Source: Nephrocerus scutellatus (taxonomy: Eukaryota; Arthropoda; Insecta; Diptera; Pipunculidae). From it: a DNA stretch of 64,000 nucleotides. This document shows positions 12,139 through 24,149 of the stretch, one piece after another. The position numbers and the translations under genes are program-made. The notes beneath the pieces were generated by a model. It was not told the DNA's origin. It searched no databases and worked only from the letters and a program-made list of their open reading frames with translations. The stretch lies in contig OX352761.1 of assembly GCA_947095585.1 (NCBI GenBank), positions 137,794,277 to 137,858,276 on the forward strand. Direction: 5' to 3'. The first letter of the stretch is position 1. Each line of letters opens with the position of its first letter.

Positions 12139-12454
12139 TTTTATTAAAATCCCAGGATAGGTACTTCGCCCAACTATCAAACTCACTGTTAGAAGGATAG
12201 TAGCAGAGCAGCAGTAGATAGAGAAAATCAATTTAGTTAAAAGACTGGAGAAAATATGATATCTTTGACATTTGTCAGTCATTTGCTGGAGATTTGATTA
12301 TGAACAATAGAGGGCGAGCAGTACGTTTGGAAGACTGAGACTCATTTTTAAACTGGAAGGTATGGAAGCTCAAAATAAAAAATCTTGAGACTTACAAAAT
12401 TACATGTTAAATTACATAGCAATTAAGGGGTTAGGGCTTTGAGACAACCCTCTT

Positions 12455-13393
12455 CAGGAGTGGGATTATGCACAAAAGGCGAGAAGCTAGTTTTGGTTTG
12501 ATTTCTCGCCTTTTTGTTTTGTCCGACAGTTTTTTTGCGATTATGCACAAAACGACAAAAGTAAAAGACGAGAAAATTGAGCAACTATGAATTTAGCTGT
12601 CATATTGTGCTTTTGTTGTTGTTTGAAATTGGATGAAATTTTATGTTGTGATATTGTGTTGTGAATTTGAGAATAATAAAAATATTTACATAAATTAAAA
12701 TTTAAAAATGGATAATTTGCCAATTGCGGTTTTTTTGATAAAAAAATTATATGAGAATAATCCGGTCTTGCCTTAGGGACGAATTAAACCCTTTTTGACA
12801 TCGACGATACAAGGTATATAATTTTAATAGTATACACATATGTATGTTTTTTATTTATATATTTAATAAAGTCAATATTTTATCCAAAAATTCCAGGAAC
12901 TTTACCGACTACAGAAAGGTTAATTAATTAATTTAATAAATAGTATGAAAGAATATTTTCCAATTGTCCATTGTGTCCCTTGAGCCGACTTGAATCTACC
13001 GTTAATGAATTCAAAATTTTCCTCCATTAAATTTATCATAGTTCTTTTTTGTTGTTTAGTAATTCTTCCATTTTTGTGAAATAATATATAATACATATAT
13101 GCATACTGAAATAGTAATTATAAAAATGATAAATTAAATAAAAATAAAAATGTATATTATCACTATTATCTTACCGACAACCAATTCAAATAAAAATTTA
13201 AGTTTATAAAAAAACGTTTATTTCGAAAAACAAAACAAAAAACTTGTCGCTCTACTTCTCACTATGCATTATACATGGACGAAAAAAAGGCGAGAGCGAG
13301 TGTCTACTCGACTAGTGCATAATCGCTATTTCTCGCCTTTAGCTAAAAGTCGCTCAAAAAAGGCGACTCGCCGTGTGCATAATCCCAGTCCTG
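12455..13393 (-). mobile_element. DNA transposon, inverted-dimer left copy (939 bp)
   Basis: The left end is CAGGAGTGGGATTATGCAC and the right end at 13393 is its imperfect inverted repeat (gtgcataatcccagtcctg). The body carries, on the minus strand near 12950-13080, the same Myb/SANT-like coding remnant that the right copy carries on the plus strand. No transposase was found, so the copy is non-autonomous. PIF/Harbinger elements often encode a Myb/SANT-like protein beside the transposase; membership here is inferred. Confidence 0.75.
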
Positions 13394-14253
13394 GAGTAGA
13401 CACTCGCTCTCGCCTTTTTTTCGTCCATGTATAATGCATAGTGAGAATTAGAGCGAGAAGTTTTTGGTTTTGTTTTTCGAAATAAACGTTTTTTTATAAA
13501 CGTAAATTTTTATTTGAATTGGTTGTCGGTAAGATAATAGTGATAATATACATTTTTATTTTTATTTAATTTATCATTTTTATAATTACTATTTCAGTAT
13601 GCATATATGTATTATATATTATTTCACAACAATGGAAAGAATTAATAAACAACAAAAAAGAGCTATGATAAATTTAATGGAGGAAAATTTTGAATTCATT
13701 AACGGGAGATTCAAGTCGGTTCAAGGGACACAATTGACAATTGGAAAATATTCTTTCATACTATTTATTAAATTAATTAATAAACCTTTCGGTAGTCGGT
13801 AAAGTTCCTGGAATTTTTGGATAAAATGTTGACTTATTTAAATATATAAATAAATAACATACATATGTGTATACTATTAAAATTATATACCTTGTATCGT
13901 CGATGTCAAAAGGGTTTAATTCGTCCCTAAGGCGAGACCGGATTATTCTCATTTAATTTTTTTTATCAAAAAAAAAAACAGCAATTGGCAAATTATCCAT
14001 TTTTAAATTTTAATTTATGTAAATATTTTTATTATTCTCAAATTCACAACACAATATCACAACATAAAATGTCATACAATTTCAAACAACAACGAAAGCA
14101 CAATATGACTGCTAAATTCATAGTTGCTCAATTTTCTCGCCTTTTACTTTTGTCGTTTTGTGCATAATCGCTAAAAAACTGTCGGACAAAACAAAAATGC
14201 GAGAAATCAAACCAAAACTCACTTCTCGCCTTTTGTGCATAATCCCACTCCTG
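13394..14253 (+). mobile_element. DNA transposon, inverted-dimer right copy (860 bp)
   Basis: It is a near-exact reverse complement of 12455-13312 and ends with the same terminal sequence (cccactcctg at 14253). About 80 bp of the central end are missing compared with the left copy. The two form a palindrome of about 1.8 kb with arms of about 860 bp. Arm similarity is high, with only scattered substitutions, so the dimer is fairly young. Confidence 0.75.
13632..13802 (+). pseudogene. Myb/SANT-like (zeste-type) DNA-binding domain remnant inside the transposon
   Basis: The reading frame from the ATG at 13632 gives MERINKQQKRAMINLMEEN, then FEFINGRF and KSVQGTQLTIGK. This resembles the first helix and linker of the Myb/SANT-like domain seen in zeste-type regulators and in PIF/Harbinger second proteins (pattern MEENPxLxxGRF). 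After about 45 residues the frame diverges and stops, so the tryptophan-containing later helices are lost. Resemblance is judged by eye. Confidence 0.5.
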
Positions 14254-15411
14254 AAAGCCCTTATTGAGCAGACTTCGAAAACCACCATATTGTTTAAGGG
14301 AGACGCCTCCTTTATTAGGTAGGAGGTTTCAAAAAAAAAAAAAATATTTTTTTTCAGTGGCTTGAAGGAGGATTGGTGTTGATTGGTATCATATGAAGGA
14401 TAATTAAAATACCTTCTATTAAAAAAAATGGGGGCTATCAAAAATACCTCAGAACATTTAGAGTAAAAAACGGATTTTTCTGTAAAAGTCCAACAGTGGG
14501 CGTGCTTGAATGTGGGCGGGCCTCATGTTAATGTCAAATGAAAGCTGAAAGTAGTGGATCAATTTATACTCATTACAAATGATCGAGCTTTTTCATAAAA
14601 CAAAGGTGATGTGATTTCCCTCGCTCAATTGTTTTATGTTTAGAAATGAATTTTTCCTTTTAAAGGCGTGCTTGAAAATTTTGGGCACACTATAAAATAC
14701 TGTGCGCTCAATTAATTTATATTTTTCAAATGATATATATTTAGAAATGAGTTTTTGAAAATTATGGACAAAGTGCACTCAATTAAATTAAAATTTAGAT
14801 AGGAATTTGTCTTTTTAAAAATAATTTTTGAATTACTGTAAACTACTGTAAAACACAGTGCGCTTAATTAATTTATATTAAGGTAGGAGTTGTTCCTTTT
14901 AAAAAGCTGCATCATTGTATATCATGTAATTATGTTTGAAAAAAAAATCAATCATATGATATATAACTCAATTATTATATGAAATACCACATAAACAATA
15001 CATACTTGATCAATCTTCAGTTCAAATTAGGCCACGCCCATAAAATTAGTACGACTGCGTAGAACTAATTTTCATTTTTTATTTGATACCAATATTTAGA
15101 CCCGCTCCGTTTTAACACGCCCCTACTGAGATTTTATGAGAAAGTCAGTTTTTGGCTCAAGCTCTGTCGAGGAGGATTGGATTGAACCCAATTTGTAAGA
15201 TGAAAGGTATTTTTATTACCTTTTATAAGATGCCAATTAACCCCCTAACATTTATCCAACCACTGAGAAAAATGAATTTAAAAAAAAAATCAAAACTTTG
15301 GAAGCTCCTCCCTCCTAAATAGGGAGCCGTCCCCACGTCCCGTCAACATTTTTAGGAAATGGGAGGTGGGGGCGTGGCAGATGATTAAAATTCCATTAAT
15401 CATAAAACTGA
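14254..15411. other. AT-rich, repeat-like interval without a gene
   Basis: Several words recur (for example ctcaattaatttatat at about 14700 and 14865), and the outer parts contain roughly inverted matter (aggaggattgg near 14367 and 15171; ataccttctatt near 14411 against ggtatttttatt near 15208). This suggests a decayed repeat, but no clean borders can be drawn. Confidence 0.4.
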
Positions 15412-15615
15412 TGTCCTTTTTTTTATTAAAAATCTGGCGTAGATTGATTTTTTGGCTATAAAGTTTGTTTTTTTATAAAAAAAAAAATCTACGGTAGATC
15501 GATCGATTTTGGGAGATTTACCACTCTTTTCACTAACTACAACAACACTCTTTTCGTTTTCGATTTGCCGAGACAAAATTTGAGCTCGAGCGCAGAGCGA
15601 CAAACAAAAACGACA
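15412..15615. mobile_element. MITE copy 2, TNA target-site family (204 bp)
   Basis: Starts TGTCCTTTTTTT and ends AAAACGACA, flanked by TGA on both sides. The interior aligns with the copies at 4952 and 19538 (GATTGATTTTTTGGCT, TTTGAGCTCGAGCGCAGA) with internal deletions. Confidence 0.78.
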
Positions 15616-15689
15616 TGAAACTCTACTCTATGGCCGAGTTTTTTTTTGATGTCCCAGATATCCCATAAATTCGATTTTTTAAATTATCT

Positions 15690-15900
15690 TTTATCTATTA
15701 TTAAAATCTATATTAACTTTGCGTGTCCGTGGCTGGTGGACTGGCTGGCTGGTCATTGATCTTGTGATCAATATTTAACCCACTTCCCAAATCCCGATTT
15801 TATTGAAATTTTGAACACATGTATATTTCCGGTGGCAATACTTGCTATTAAAATTTGACAGTGATCGGGTTGGGGGGCTCCCATACAAATTTTTTCCCCG
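15690..15900 (-). repeat. Interspersed repeat, GGCTGGCTGG family, copy A
   Basis: Contains tattaactttgcgtgtccg, ggctggctgg, cttgtgatcaa, taacccacttccc and a stretch around acatgtatatttcc. The reverse complement is shared with 36430-36850 and 53405-53665, and partly with 57235-57420. No coding capacity or terminal repeats were seen; class unknown. Confidence 0.6.
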
Positions 15901-16822
15901 GAATCAGATCATTTCATAGTATGATGACTGTGTTCGTTGTGCGCTGTGGACAGCGCTGCTTGCTTTACGATTGGGATTGCTTTGTTGTTGGGTTGAAGTG
16001 CTTCGTATGTTTTTATATTTCAGCCTTTATAGTGGAATTCAGAATACTTTTGGTTATTAGAGAATTTACACGAAAAATTAAAAATAATATGTTGTGTTCA
16101 GAGAAAAGTTTTATTTCTCACCTGAATGCTCCATAGTAGTCGACATGTCTCATGTGTCATGTTTAAAGAAACAAAAAACTACAGCTGTCAAGAAATGTTC
16201 ATGGCTGTTTTTTTCTCTCTAAGAAATCTGTCTCCCTGAAGCGTTCTTTTTTACGCTTCGATAATTATGGGATATGATAATATGATAAATATACAGAACA
16301 GTTTTTCACAGCTGTATTTGTTTGTTTCTTTAAACATGGGACATGTCGACTACTAGGGAGCTTTAAGGTGAAAAATAAAAATATTCTGAAACACAGCAGA
16401 TAATTTTTTCTCTGATCAGAGCTGACAGATTTAACGGATATCTTGGATTTCCCCGACATCAAAAAAGAATACGGCCTACGGAGGAAGAAGATCATATCCC
16501 AGAATTCTCGGAGCGTAAAAAAACGCATCAGAGAAAAAAGATTTCTCGGAGAATGAAAACATCACAGATCAGTTAAATAATCTCAACGAGTGCTCCGACA
16601 TAAAAAAAACACCGCCTATATCAACGAGGCTTTGAGATTTACTGTCACTACCAATCATCTAGACAGAATACCATACTAAAGGTAAATTTAAAAATATTTA
16701 TCATTAACAGTACATAATAAAATAGCGCTACTCTAGTTGATGTAAAAGCTAATAATAAATTGTCATATGTTTGTTTAATAGAATATTATTGGAAATAATT
16801 GCAACATATAGTTTGGCTGAAA
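15901..16822. other. Gene-free interval upstream of Arl2
   Basis: A short inverted pair is present: gtcgacatgtctcatg near 16140 and gggacatgtcgac near 16338, with related flanks (aaacaaaaaactacagctg against cagctgtatttgtttgtttc). This gives a ~230 bp foldback that may be a small MITE. No gene is evident. The Arl2 promoter should lie at the right edge. Confidence 0.45.
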
Positions 16823-17479
16823 ATGGGGTTTCTTACAGTATTGAAAAAAATGCGTCAAAAAGAAAAGGAAATGAGGATACTTTTACTGTAAGTATCAATA
16901 GAAATATTTAATAGCAGACTAATTAATTATTGAAAAAGTGGCCTTGATAACGCTGGGAAAACAACTATTCTAAAACGATTCAATGGCGAACCCATTGACA
17001 CTATCTCCCCAACATTGGGATTCAATATAAAAACACTGGAGCACAACGGGTATACCCTTAACATGTGGGATGTGGGTGGGCAAAAATCGTTGCGTTCGTA
17101 TTGGCGAAATTACTTTGAATGCACAGATGGGCTGGTGTGGGTAGTTGATAGTGCTGATCGGATGCGTATGGAAATGTGCAAAAAAGAGCTAGCGATTCTA
17201 CTGCAAGAGGAGCGTCTGGCTGGGGCAACTCTTCTTGTATTGGCTAATAAGCAGGATCTGCCCGGGTCTTTATCATCACAAGAAATAAGAGAAGTAAAAT
17301 GATCAAAGTTTAATACATTTATAAATTGAAATTGATTCCTTTAGATCCTCGAACTGGACAACATTACTACACACCATTGGCTTGTAATGGGCGTAAGTGC
17401 TGTAACAGGTGACAAACTTCTTAACGCCGTGGATTGGCTAATTGATGATATTGCAAAACGCATTTTTACATTAGATTAG
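16823..17479 (+). CDS. Arl2: Arl2: ADP-ribosylation factor-like 2 GTPase
   Basis: Small GTPase that works with tubulin cofactors in alpha/beta-tubulin folding and with PDE6D/UNC119-type carriers. Exons 16823-16887, 16939-17293 and 17345-17479 join in phase to 184 residues, exactly the family length. Visible motifs are the P-loop GLDNAGKTT, switch I threonine in SPTLGF, switch [20 protein letters not shown], base recognition NKQD and SAVTG. The N-terminus [16 protein letters not shown] matches Arl2, which has Gly2 but is generally considered not to be myristoylated. The 3' end converges on the PNKP gene, with only 34 bp between stop codons. Confidence 0.96.
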
Positions 17480-17513
17480 ATAATGTAACACTCACACTTT
17501 TTGTTTGTTTTAT

Positions 17514-19112
17514 TTATTTTTCAACTAAATATAATTTATACAATTCCTCATCTTTGGCATTGGCAAAACGTATCATCAAGTTAACTTTTGCAATTTCCGC
17601 AAAACCCTCCTCAACAATCGGTTCTACGTATTTCTTTTTCATCATGTTCATAAGCATATCATTGATTTTGGTATGAGTTTCATCTGTTAGTTGACGGTAA
17701 GCGATGTTATGTTTTATTTGAGCTAGACTGGTATTAATTACAAAACATCGGCATCGAACCTTAAAACGTCTGGTTAGATCTATAAATTTTTTTCGAGAGG
17801 CCACATCAACATTTGTGTTATCGATGACGGCGGAGCGACCGCTCAACAGATGTTTTTCACACCAACTGAGACATGCTTTTACGCTACCAAGAGTGTCAGA
17901 ATTCAGCACTACATATCCTAACGGTTCGAGGTGTGTCCTAGCGAAATGACTTTTTCCAGACCCGGGTAGACCAACAAGTACAATTACTTCACACTCAGCT
18001 GATGGAATTTTCACATCCTCCGGGTAAATCAAAGGCAACGGGCTTTTTATGCATTTTGGGTCGAAATCTGGTTGAACCCAGTCACTTGGTTTTCGTCCCA
18101 AAAAATGTTCCTCCGGTGTGTTAAATGACAATCCAATATTAATAGCAAAAAGGCGATCGGCACATGAATGATCCTTTTTGCGTTTAGTTGGTCCTGCTCC
18201 GGATGCGGGCCGTCCAGCTGCATCGCCAACAAAAAAACTATTTTCCTTTCGTATAAATATTCCATCGTTTTTTTTCGTCTCTAAATATTTCCACATTCCT
18301 GGAATTGGTTTTCGATAGTAACCATCACCAGTTGATATAAATACCTGTACGGGAATGTTTAATTTATGGAGTATGGCTTCAATTTTATTCTTGAAGTCAT
18401 TTAAGTTGGTGTTGCCTTTGGCAATGCCAGCCTGGTTCGTAAAAAAACATATCTTGTAGTGCTCCTCATGAAGACGTTTCAACTTTGTTGGGACCTCAGG
18501 AAAAATTATTTGCCAGTCATCTTTGTTTTTAGGGAATACATTACCAGACTTTGTTTTAATAATTGTACCATCCATATCATAGGCGGCAATCTTTTCGGAT
18601 GAAATAACCCCTTTACTCGTGAATATAACAAGCTTACCATTATCCACAGAATCCCAGCCATACTCAATTGATGCTTTTTCGTTGGCCCCATCTATGGGCA
18701 TCAACTGGCTCGGTGTAATTTCGGCTTGGATATCACTTTTTTGTTCAAGTTCAGGTGGTGGCTTAAACAATATCTCATACTGATAACAACCGTAAACTAT
18801 TTCTATGACATCACAATGCTCGAGATCACATTGGGTGCCTCGTAGTGACATTAAGCCGTTAACTCCACAGGGATTCAGACCGAGCACTTTCATACGAATT
18901 GAACATTTATCTAAGTCCACATCAAGTTGAAGCTGCTGTTTGGAACAACGTATATCTCTAATTCCGGTTTCCTTACTTCGTCCAATTACGTTGTGTCCTG
19001 CGGCAAGATGTATACTTTGATGTTTCGCCTCCATTGGTTTGAGTATGCATATTCGTTTAGGGATTTTTGTTGATTCCACCAAAGAGCGATTGAGGAATTT
19101 GGTTAGGGACAT
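17514..19112 (-). CDS. Pnkp: PNKP: polynucleotide kinase 3'-phosphatase
   Basis: DNA end-processing enzyme of single- and double-strand break repair. It removes 3'-phosphates and phosphorylates 5'-hydroxyl ends so that ligation can follow. It is a single exon of 532 residues from the ATG at 19112. Residues ~10-110 form the FHA domain (HNVIGRSKETGI), which docks phosphorylated XRCC1/XRCC4-type scaffolds in other animals. The HAD phosphatase follows, with nucleophile motif YDMDGTII at ~177-184, FFTNQAGIAKGN and VGDAAGR. The kinase domain has the P-loop VGLPGSGKSHFART at ~380 and VIDNTNVD. All catalytic motifs are intact and the order FHA-phosphatase-kinase matches the animal enzyme. Upstream in-frame codons lack ATG, which supports this start. 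Confidence 0.96.
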   Translation of the reverse strand: MSLTKFLNRSLVESTKIPKRICILKPMEAKHQSIHLAAGHNVIGRSKETGIRDIRCSKQQLQLDVDLDKCSIRMKVLGLNPCGVNGLMSLRGTQCDLEHCDVIEIVYGCYQYEILFKPPPELEQKSDIQAEITPSQLMPIDGANEKASIEYGWDSVDNGKLVIFTSKGVISSEKIAAYDMDGTIIKTKSGNVFPKNKDDWQIIFPEVPTKLKRLHEEHYKICFFTNQAGIAKGNTNLNDFKNKIEAILHKLNIPVQVFISTGDGYYRKPIPGMWKYLETKKNDGIFIRKENSFFVGDAAGRPASGAGPTKRKKDHSCADRLFAINIGLSFNTPEEHFLGRKPSDWVQPDFDPKCIKSPLPLIYPEDVKIPSAECEVIVLVGLPGSGKSHFARTHLEPLGYVVLNSDTLGSVKACLSWCEKHLLSGRSAVIDNTNVDVASRKKFIDLTRRFKVRCRCFVINTSLAQIKHNIAYRQLTDETHTKINDMLMNMMKKKYVEPIVEEGFAEIAKVNLMIRFANAKDEELYKLYLVEK

Positions 19113-19537
19113 TGATATAAAGTAATAAACAGCCTCTATCAACACGCTCTAGTCTGGTTCTTTCTGCACTACGACGCTATACATTCACAATAGATGACCA
19201 CACGACGTAAGATCTACAAATTTCTTAATTTACTTTAAAATTTATGAATAAAAAAATAATTTTGTATCATTCCTATTATGCTTTCCTTATACGCAAACTG
19301 CATTGGAATTGGAAGCCTCGAATGCTCAAAAATATACATATATGACAGTTTGCAAAACAACGAAAATCTACAACTGCATCACATCTACTTGAAGCTTTCT
19401 TGGTCCACACGATGAAAATTATTACACAGTAATTTATATAATTTTGTGCTATTCTACGCAAGAGCAGTCTGCATCTACATGACTCGTTTCATATTGAAAA
19501 TGTGTAGAGATACCATATTTCAGTATTAAAATTCTAA

Positions 19538-19785
19538 TGTCGGTTTTTTTTTTAAATCTGGCGCTGATTAATTTTTTGGCTGTCAAGTTGTTCGTTTTTT
19601 CTAAAAAAAACCAATCAGATTTGCCCTCTAACAGGTCTAGATATTTTGGATGATTTAGCCCCTTTTCATTAACTACAATAACAACACATGCAACAAACCA
19701 ATTTTAAAAAAAGATTCTCGGCTTTCGTGCTCTTTTTTTGAGAAAAAATCGAGCGCAGATTTCTAAAACACACAAAAAACCGACA
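19538..19785. mobile_element. MITE copy 3, TNA target-site family (248 bp)
   Basis: Starts TGTCGGTTTTTT and ends AAAAAACCGACA, flanked by TAA on both sides. This copy has the clearest terminal inverted repeats (about 30 bp, including AAATCTGGCGC against GCGCAGATTT). The interior matches copies at 4952 and 15412. Confidence 0.82.
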
Positions 19786-20221
19786 TAAGTAACGTATTTT
19801 TTCAGTATTTGTATATATCAAAAAGTATGCTGGTATATATACGAGTATTTCAAAAAAATTAAAAAGCCATTCACTTTTTTATAGTTTTGAACCCAAAATA
19901 TTAAAATACTTGTCAAATCATCAAAACAGCAGGTTTTCTTATTCCAAGAAGGATTAGATAGTGCAATTGTGTTGTAATCCTTATTCCTCGGCAAATAAAA
20001 AACACCTTATGTATGCCGATGACAGTTTTGACAGTCTAAAATAGTTTCGCCGGCTATTGCTACTGACATTTGTTTTTGTTTTCTTTTTAAATTTGACATT
20101 TTAGCTACTACATCAACACCGGGAACAGGATCGCACACTGCATTGCAGTGTCATTTTTCATTTATAATTACCTTTAACTAGCATTTACTGCATTAACTAA
20201 GCTAAAAACAAAAAATCAACA

Positions 20222-23200
20222 ATGATATCACTTGAACATTTTGTTACAAAAGTTAAACCAGCGTTGGACACTTTTCTGCGGACGCTGACTAAGGAATCTC
20301 TAGCATCAGTGGAGACGGAACTCTTAGAAGTCGAGTGCTCGCAACTGCAGATATTCCACACACAGATTTTGCTACCGTTAATTTTAAAATTAGAAGAATT
20401 AAATTGGTTAAATGAATTCATGTTCCATTCACTGTTAAGATGTTAATTGTAAATTTTATTTTGTAGTCAAAATGTCGAACTGCAAACAGGAATTATCAAT
20501 TGCGTTCGCATTGTCACCCGTAAATTGTACATTAAAGACGTTCAGGCACTCAAAACAATGTTAGCCATAATGATAAAACAAGTTCGAGATTGCGATAGTG
20601 CAACTACAAAGAAAAACCTTTCAGAGGAAATTAAATTGGCTACTGTCGAATGTATAGGCGAAATCTTTACACGTTGTACTTCAGATGTCCTCGAGAAGTA
20701 CTATGTGAAGGAGTCCGCCTTGTTCCTTGGACAGGTTTTACTTACTTTGATTGAATTCATCTCGAAAGAGAAATATCGCAAGCTGATGTAAGTAAATTGT
20801 GTTTTTTAAAAAAACAAAAAAATTCAAAATCAGCTAATTACTAAGAGATTTTTATCGGAATATTTATTTTATATTCTAGCAATTCCTCGCTTAATTGCCT
20901 CATGATTATTTTTTATGTTTACGATAAGGCAGACCTTGAAGACATTGTTCTCCGATCTCAAGTTGCAGATACATTATTCATTTTCCTTCCGAAAATCATA
21001 ACGGTTTTACTCCAGACAGCTAGATCTGATGAAAAAATTGGTGAAACCCTTATTACGGTATGTGCATGCCAATTATTGATAAAAGTCGGTTACACCAATT
21101 AGTTTCTTGGTTCCAGGCATCTGTTAAAACACTAGGGCGCATTCTTAATTTAATGTTCGAGGAAACTTTTGAAGCTGCTAGCAAAGAGTCATTTGATAGT
21201 GCTGCTTTTCAACAATTTATTAAGAAATTCAGTCCACAAAACACTTCTTTTGCAGATGATGAAATACTTGGAAGTAAAACCACTAAAATTAATATAGAGG
21301 AGCGACTTAAAAAACTTCAATCTGAAGGCAGAACAGATTTGTGGTTTGGTGCAACATCGCGTAAATTGAAACTGGTCTTCCCACAGCTCAGAATTTTGCG
21401 ATCGCATGTATCTGTAAAAGTTCGATACGAATATGCAACAATGTGTTGTAGATTGCTAGAGCGATGCTCAAATAACTTAAAGGACATTTACGTTGATATG
21501 CTGGAAACGGTGATAGCAATGACACAAGATGAGAGCGGGCAAATTCGAAAACTGTGCATTGCATCTTTGCATCGCATGCAAAAATCAGACACCAAAACTG
21601 CTTTTCTTTTTGATGAAAATGCTGAAATTCTTTTCGATGAACATCTAACGAAACTGCCACGCATAATTCATAGATGTGACGATGCAGAACAGTATGCGGA
21701 ATTTTTGTTTCTTAAGGGATTTCTCCGGTCACTAAGTGATCATCGGGTAGAAATGCTCTTAACATCTCCGCGTAACTTGGAAATGTTTAACATGTGTTTG
21801 ATATCTGCATTTGCTTTAAAATTAGGAAGTGATTTGCTAATTGAAGAGTATGCATTGCGGGAAATCTTTGATAGTGATAACATGTGGGTAACAGAGGCTA
21901 AGAAATTTCCTTGGCGTGTATATACAAGCCTCAATTCGGAACGAACAGTTCAAGTACTTTATGATATTTGTAACATTATTGGCAACTCTCCGTCAGCCGG
22001 TAGAATGATTTTCGATCATCTAATGGAGCTGCTCACTACAAATAGTGAAATGCTTAATGAAATAATTCATGTAGCCACATTGATTGCAACCACATGTGAA
22101 ATTGGCTCAGTGGAAAAATCAAACTTGATTGCAATTTTACTTGATCAGGTGCTTAATGAGAAGCACTGGCATTTGTCTTTGCAACCCGATCAAATGAGAC
22201 GACTTAAAGTAGAAAAGGTTTATGATAACTCATATGATTCTTAAAAGATAACTAAAATAACAGGATTTTTATAGAAAACTGATTGGTTTATAGATCGCAC
22301 TCCAGGTCTTTATGAGTCCGCTATTGAAATTCGAAAGCAGGATTATGATTCCGACGACAGTGATGAGGATATAAATGGTATTTATGTCATATTATTTTTA
22401 ATTCTAGCATTACAAACGTTATTCTCTTGAATTTTTTATATCTAATTTTAGACAATATTCAAATATCCGATGCACAATTTAACGTTTTACACACGTGCAT
22501 TGTTTTAGATGCCGTTGGGCATTGTGCATTGGCACTGGGAAAAAACTTCAATGCGTATATCTTTAGAACGTTGCATATGGTTTTATTCAAAGCAGGTGCG
22601 TCAAATCTTCCGATTAAGTTAGAATTTAGATATTTTATTACTGATTAAAAAAAAGCTACAATTATAATAAATTAACTCAGTCCAGAAATAATTCAAATTT
22701 TGCAATATTGTTGAAATATTCAGCGAGTAGCAATTTAATGGTTCACATGAGTGCAAGCTTCGCTCTGACGTCAATACGCAAATCTCTGGGCTTTGTGAAA
22801 ATTGTCGAATTGATTGATACACATTCGGATTATATCACATATCATTTGAATACAACTTTAAAAAGGGTAATTAAAAAAAATGAAATATAATTTCAAATTA
22901 TCATTTTTGTTTAAATTGTTATTTACAGTCTCCTGAAAGTAAATATGCTGTCGATATCTTAACTGTTGTTCTACAATATAGTTCCGCCAGGACTTTGGAT
23001 TATTTGGAGGAAATTTTCTTCACAATTCGTAACGCATGTGCACAAACGTATGAATCGCAGAATATTATATCTTACCTGAGAGTATTTCATGCGTTCCTGA
23101 CGAATATAACAAAGTGGAAATACACTTTTATGCAGTCAATGAAGCAGGATAAGCTGGAGGAGTGTGATATTCAAATGGCTAATGAAGACGATCTTTATAC

Positions 23201-24109
23201 CAAATGGATGAATATTTTAAATCGATTTCGATTAGAAGGCACCGAAGACGATATTGAAATGATAAATGATGACAGTCATGCTTCTGAAGAGGAAACACAA
23301 AATACTAAAAATGATAAAACGGAATCAACAGTAAAACCATCTCTTCCTCGTCACGTGCAAATGGTAAAAGATATTTTAGAGCAAATATTGAAATTCCTTT
23401 CATCATCGAAGCAGATACATCAAATTGTGGCACTTGAATGTTTAGCAGCGGGATTACCTCTATTGGCAGATTATGAAAACGAACTTTTGCCAATTATCCA
23501 TTTGATTTGGCAACCATTGGTTGAAAGATTCCGCCACAAAGATGCTGTTGTGTTGAACCGTTGTTTTACTCTGTTCGAAGTGTTAGCAGTCCATGCAAAG
23601 GATTTTATATTGAAAAGGAGTCTAGAGTAAGAAAAGTGTTTAGTAGTTTTTTTGTTCATTTTTATTTCTATTTTTTATTTCACAGCGAATTAATACCACC
23701 CCTCTGTCAATTTCTTGCAAAGTCAGCTATAAATAGCCAAACAGAAACCAGTGCCGCGTAAGAAATAAGCCAAAGTGTCTGTTGTACGTTTTTTCTATTC
23801 ATTTCAATTTGTTTTAGGCAAACGCAAGAGTATAAGCTGCAATCTAAGCTTCTTCAGGAGTTCTCGAATTTAGTGACTAGCATGCAAATTGATGGAAAAC
23901 CTTTAAATGAAATTTCCGAAAATGTTGCACAGTATCTGTCAGTAAAGCAGCCCAGCCAATTGCAGTCATATGCAGTTGAATATTTTAAAAGCTTAATCGA
24001 CTACAATGGCCCATTAATGTATTTGATTGCTTTAAGAAAGGTACATTTAAAAGATTTCAAAGCGAATATAAGTCTCATATTAGTCTCATTTGGAATAAAT
24101 AAATCTTAA
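20222..24109 (+). CDS. Tti1: TTI1: TELO2-interacting protein 1 (TTT complex)
   Basis: HEAT-repeat scaffold of the TELO2-TTI1-TTI2 complex, which with HSP90 and R2TP matures PIKK kinases such as mTOR, ATM, ATR and SMG1. Ten exons with GT-AG borders join in phase: 20222-20406, 20467-20787, 20880-21057, 21117-22217, 22275-22377, 22452-22595, 22724-22866, 22929-23626, 23686-23757 and 23818-24109. They give 1,078 residues; human TTI1 has about 1,089. The assignment rests on collinear similarity to the human protein as I know it: GHCALALGKNF in the middle, an acidic insert (DDIEMINDDSHASEEE) before LPRHVQMVKDILEQ, and VAQYLSVKQPSQLQSYA near the C-terminus. The acceptor of exon 5 was resolved at 22274; the nearer AG at about 22291 breaks the frame. 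The last 23 codons read through a possible donor at 24041 and are less sure. Confidence 0.9.
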
Positions 24110-24149
24110 AAAAAGGACAATAAATCCTGTGATCATCAAAATCTTCGTT

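Noticed and set aside
21189..21934. Minus-strand frames within the TTI1 exon
   Set aside because: Antisense of a conserved coding exon; no independent support.
22218..22300. Apparent frameshift in TTI1 between exons 4 and 5
   Set aside because: Using the acceptor at 22274 instead of the one at about 22291 restores the frame (KTDWFIDRTPGLYES), so no lesion is needed.
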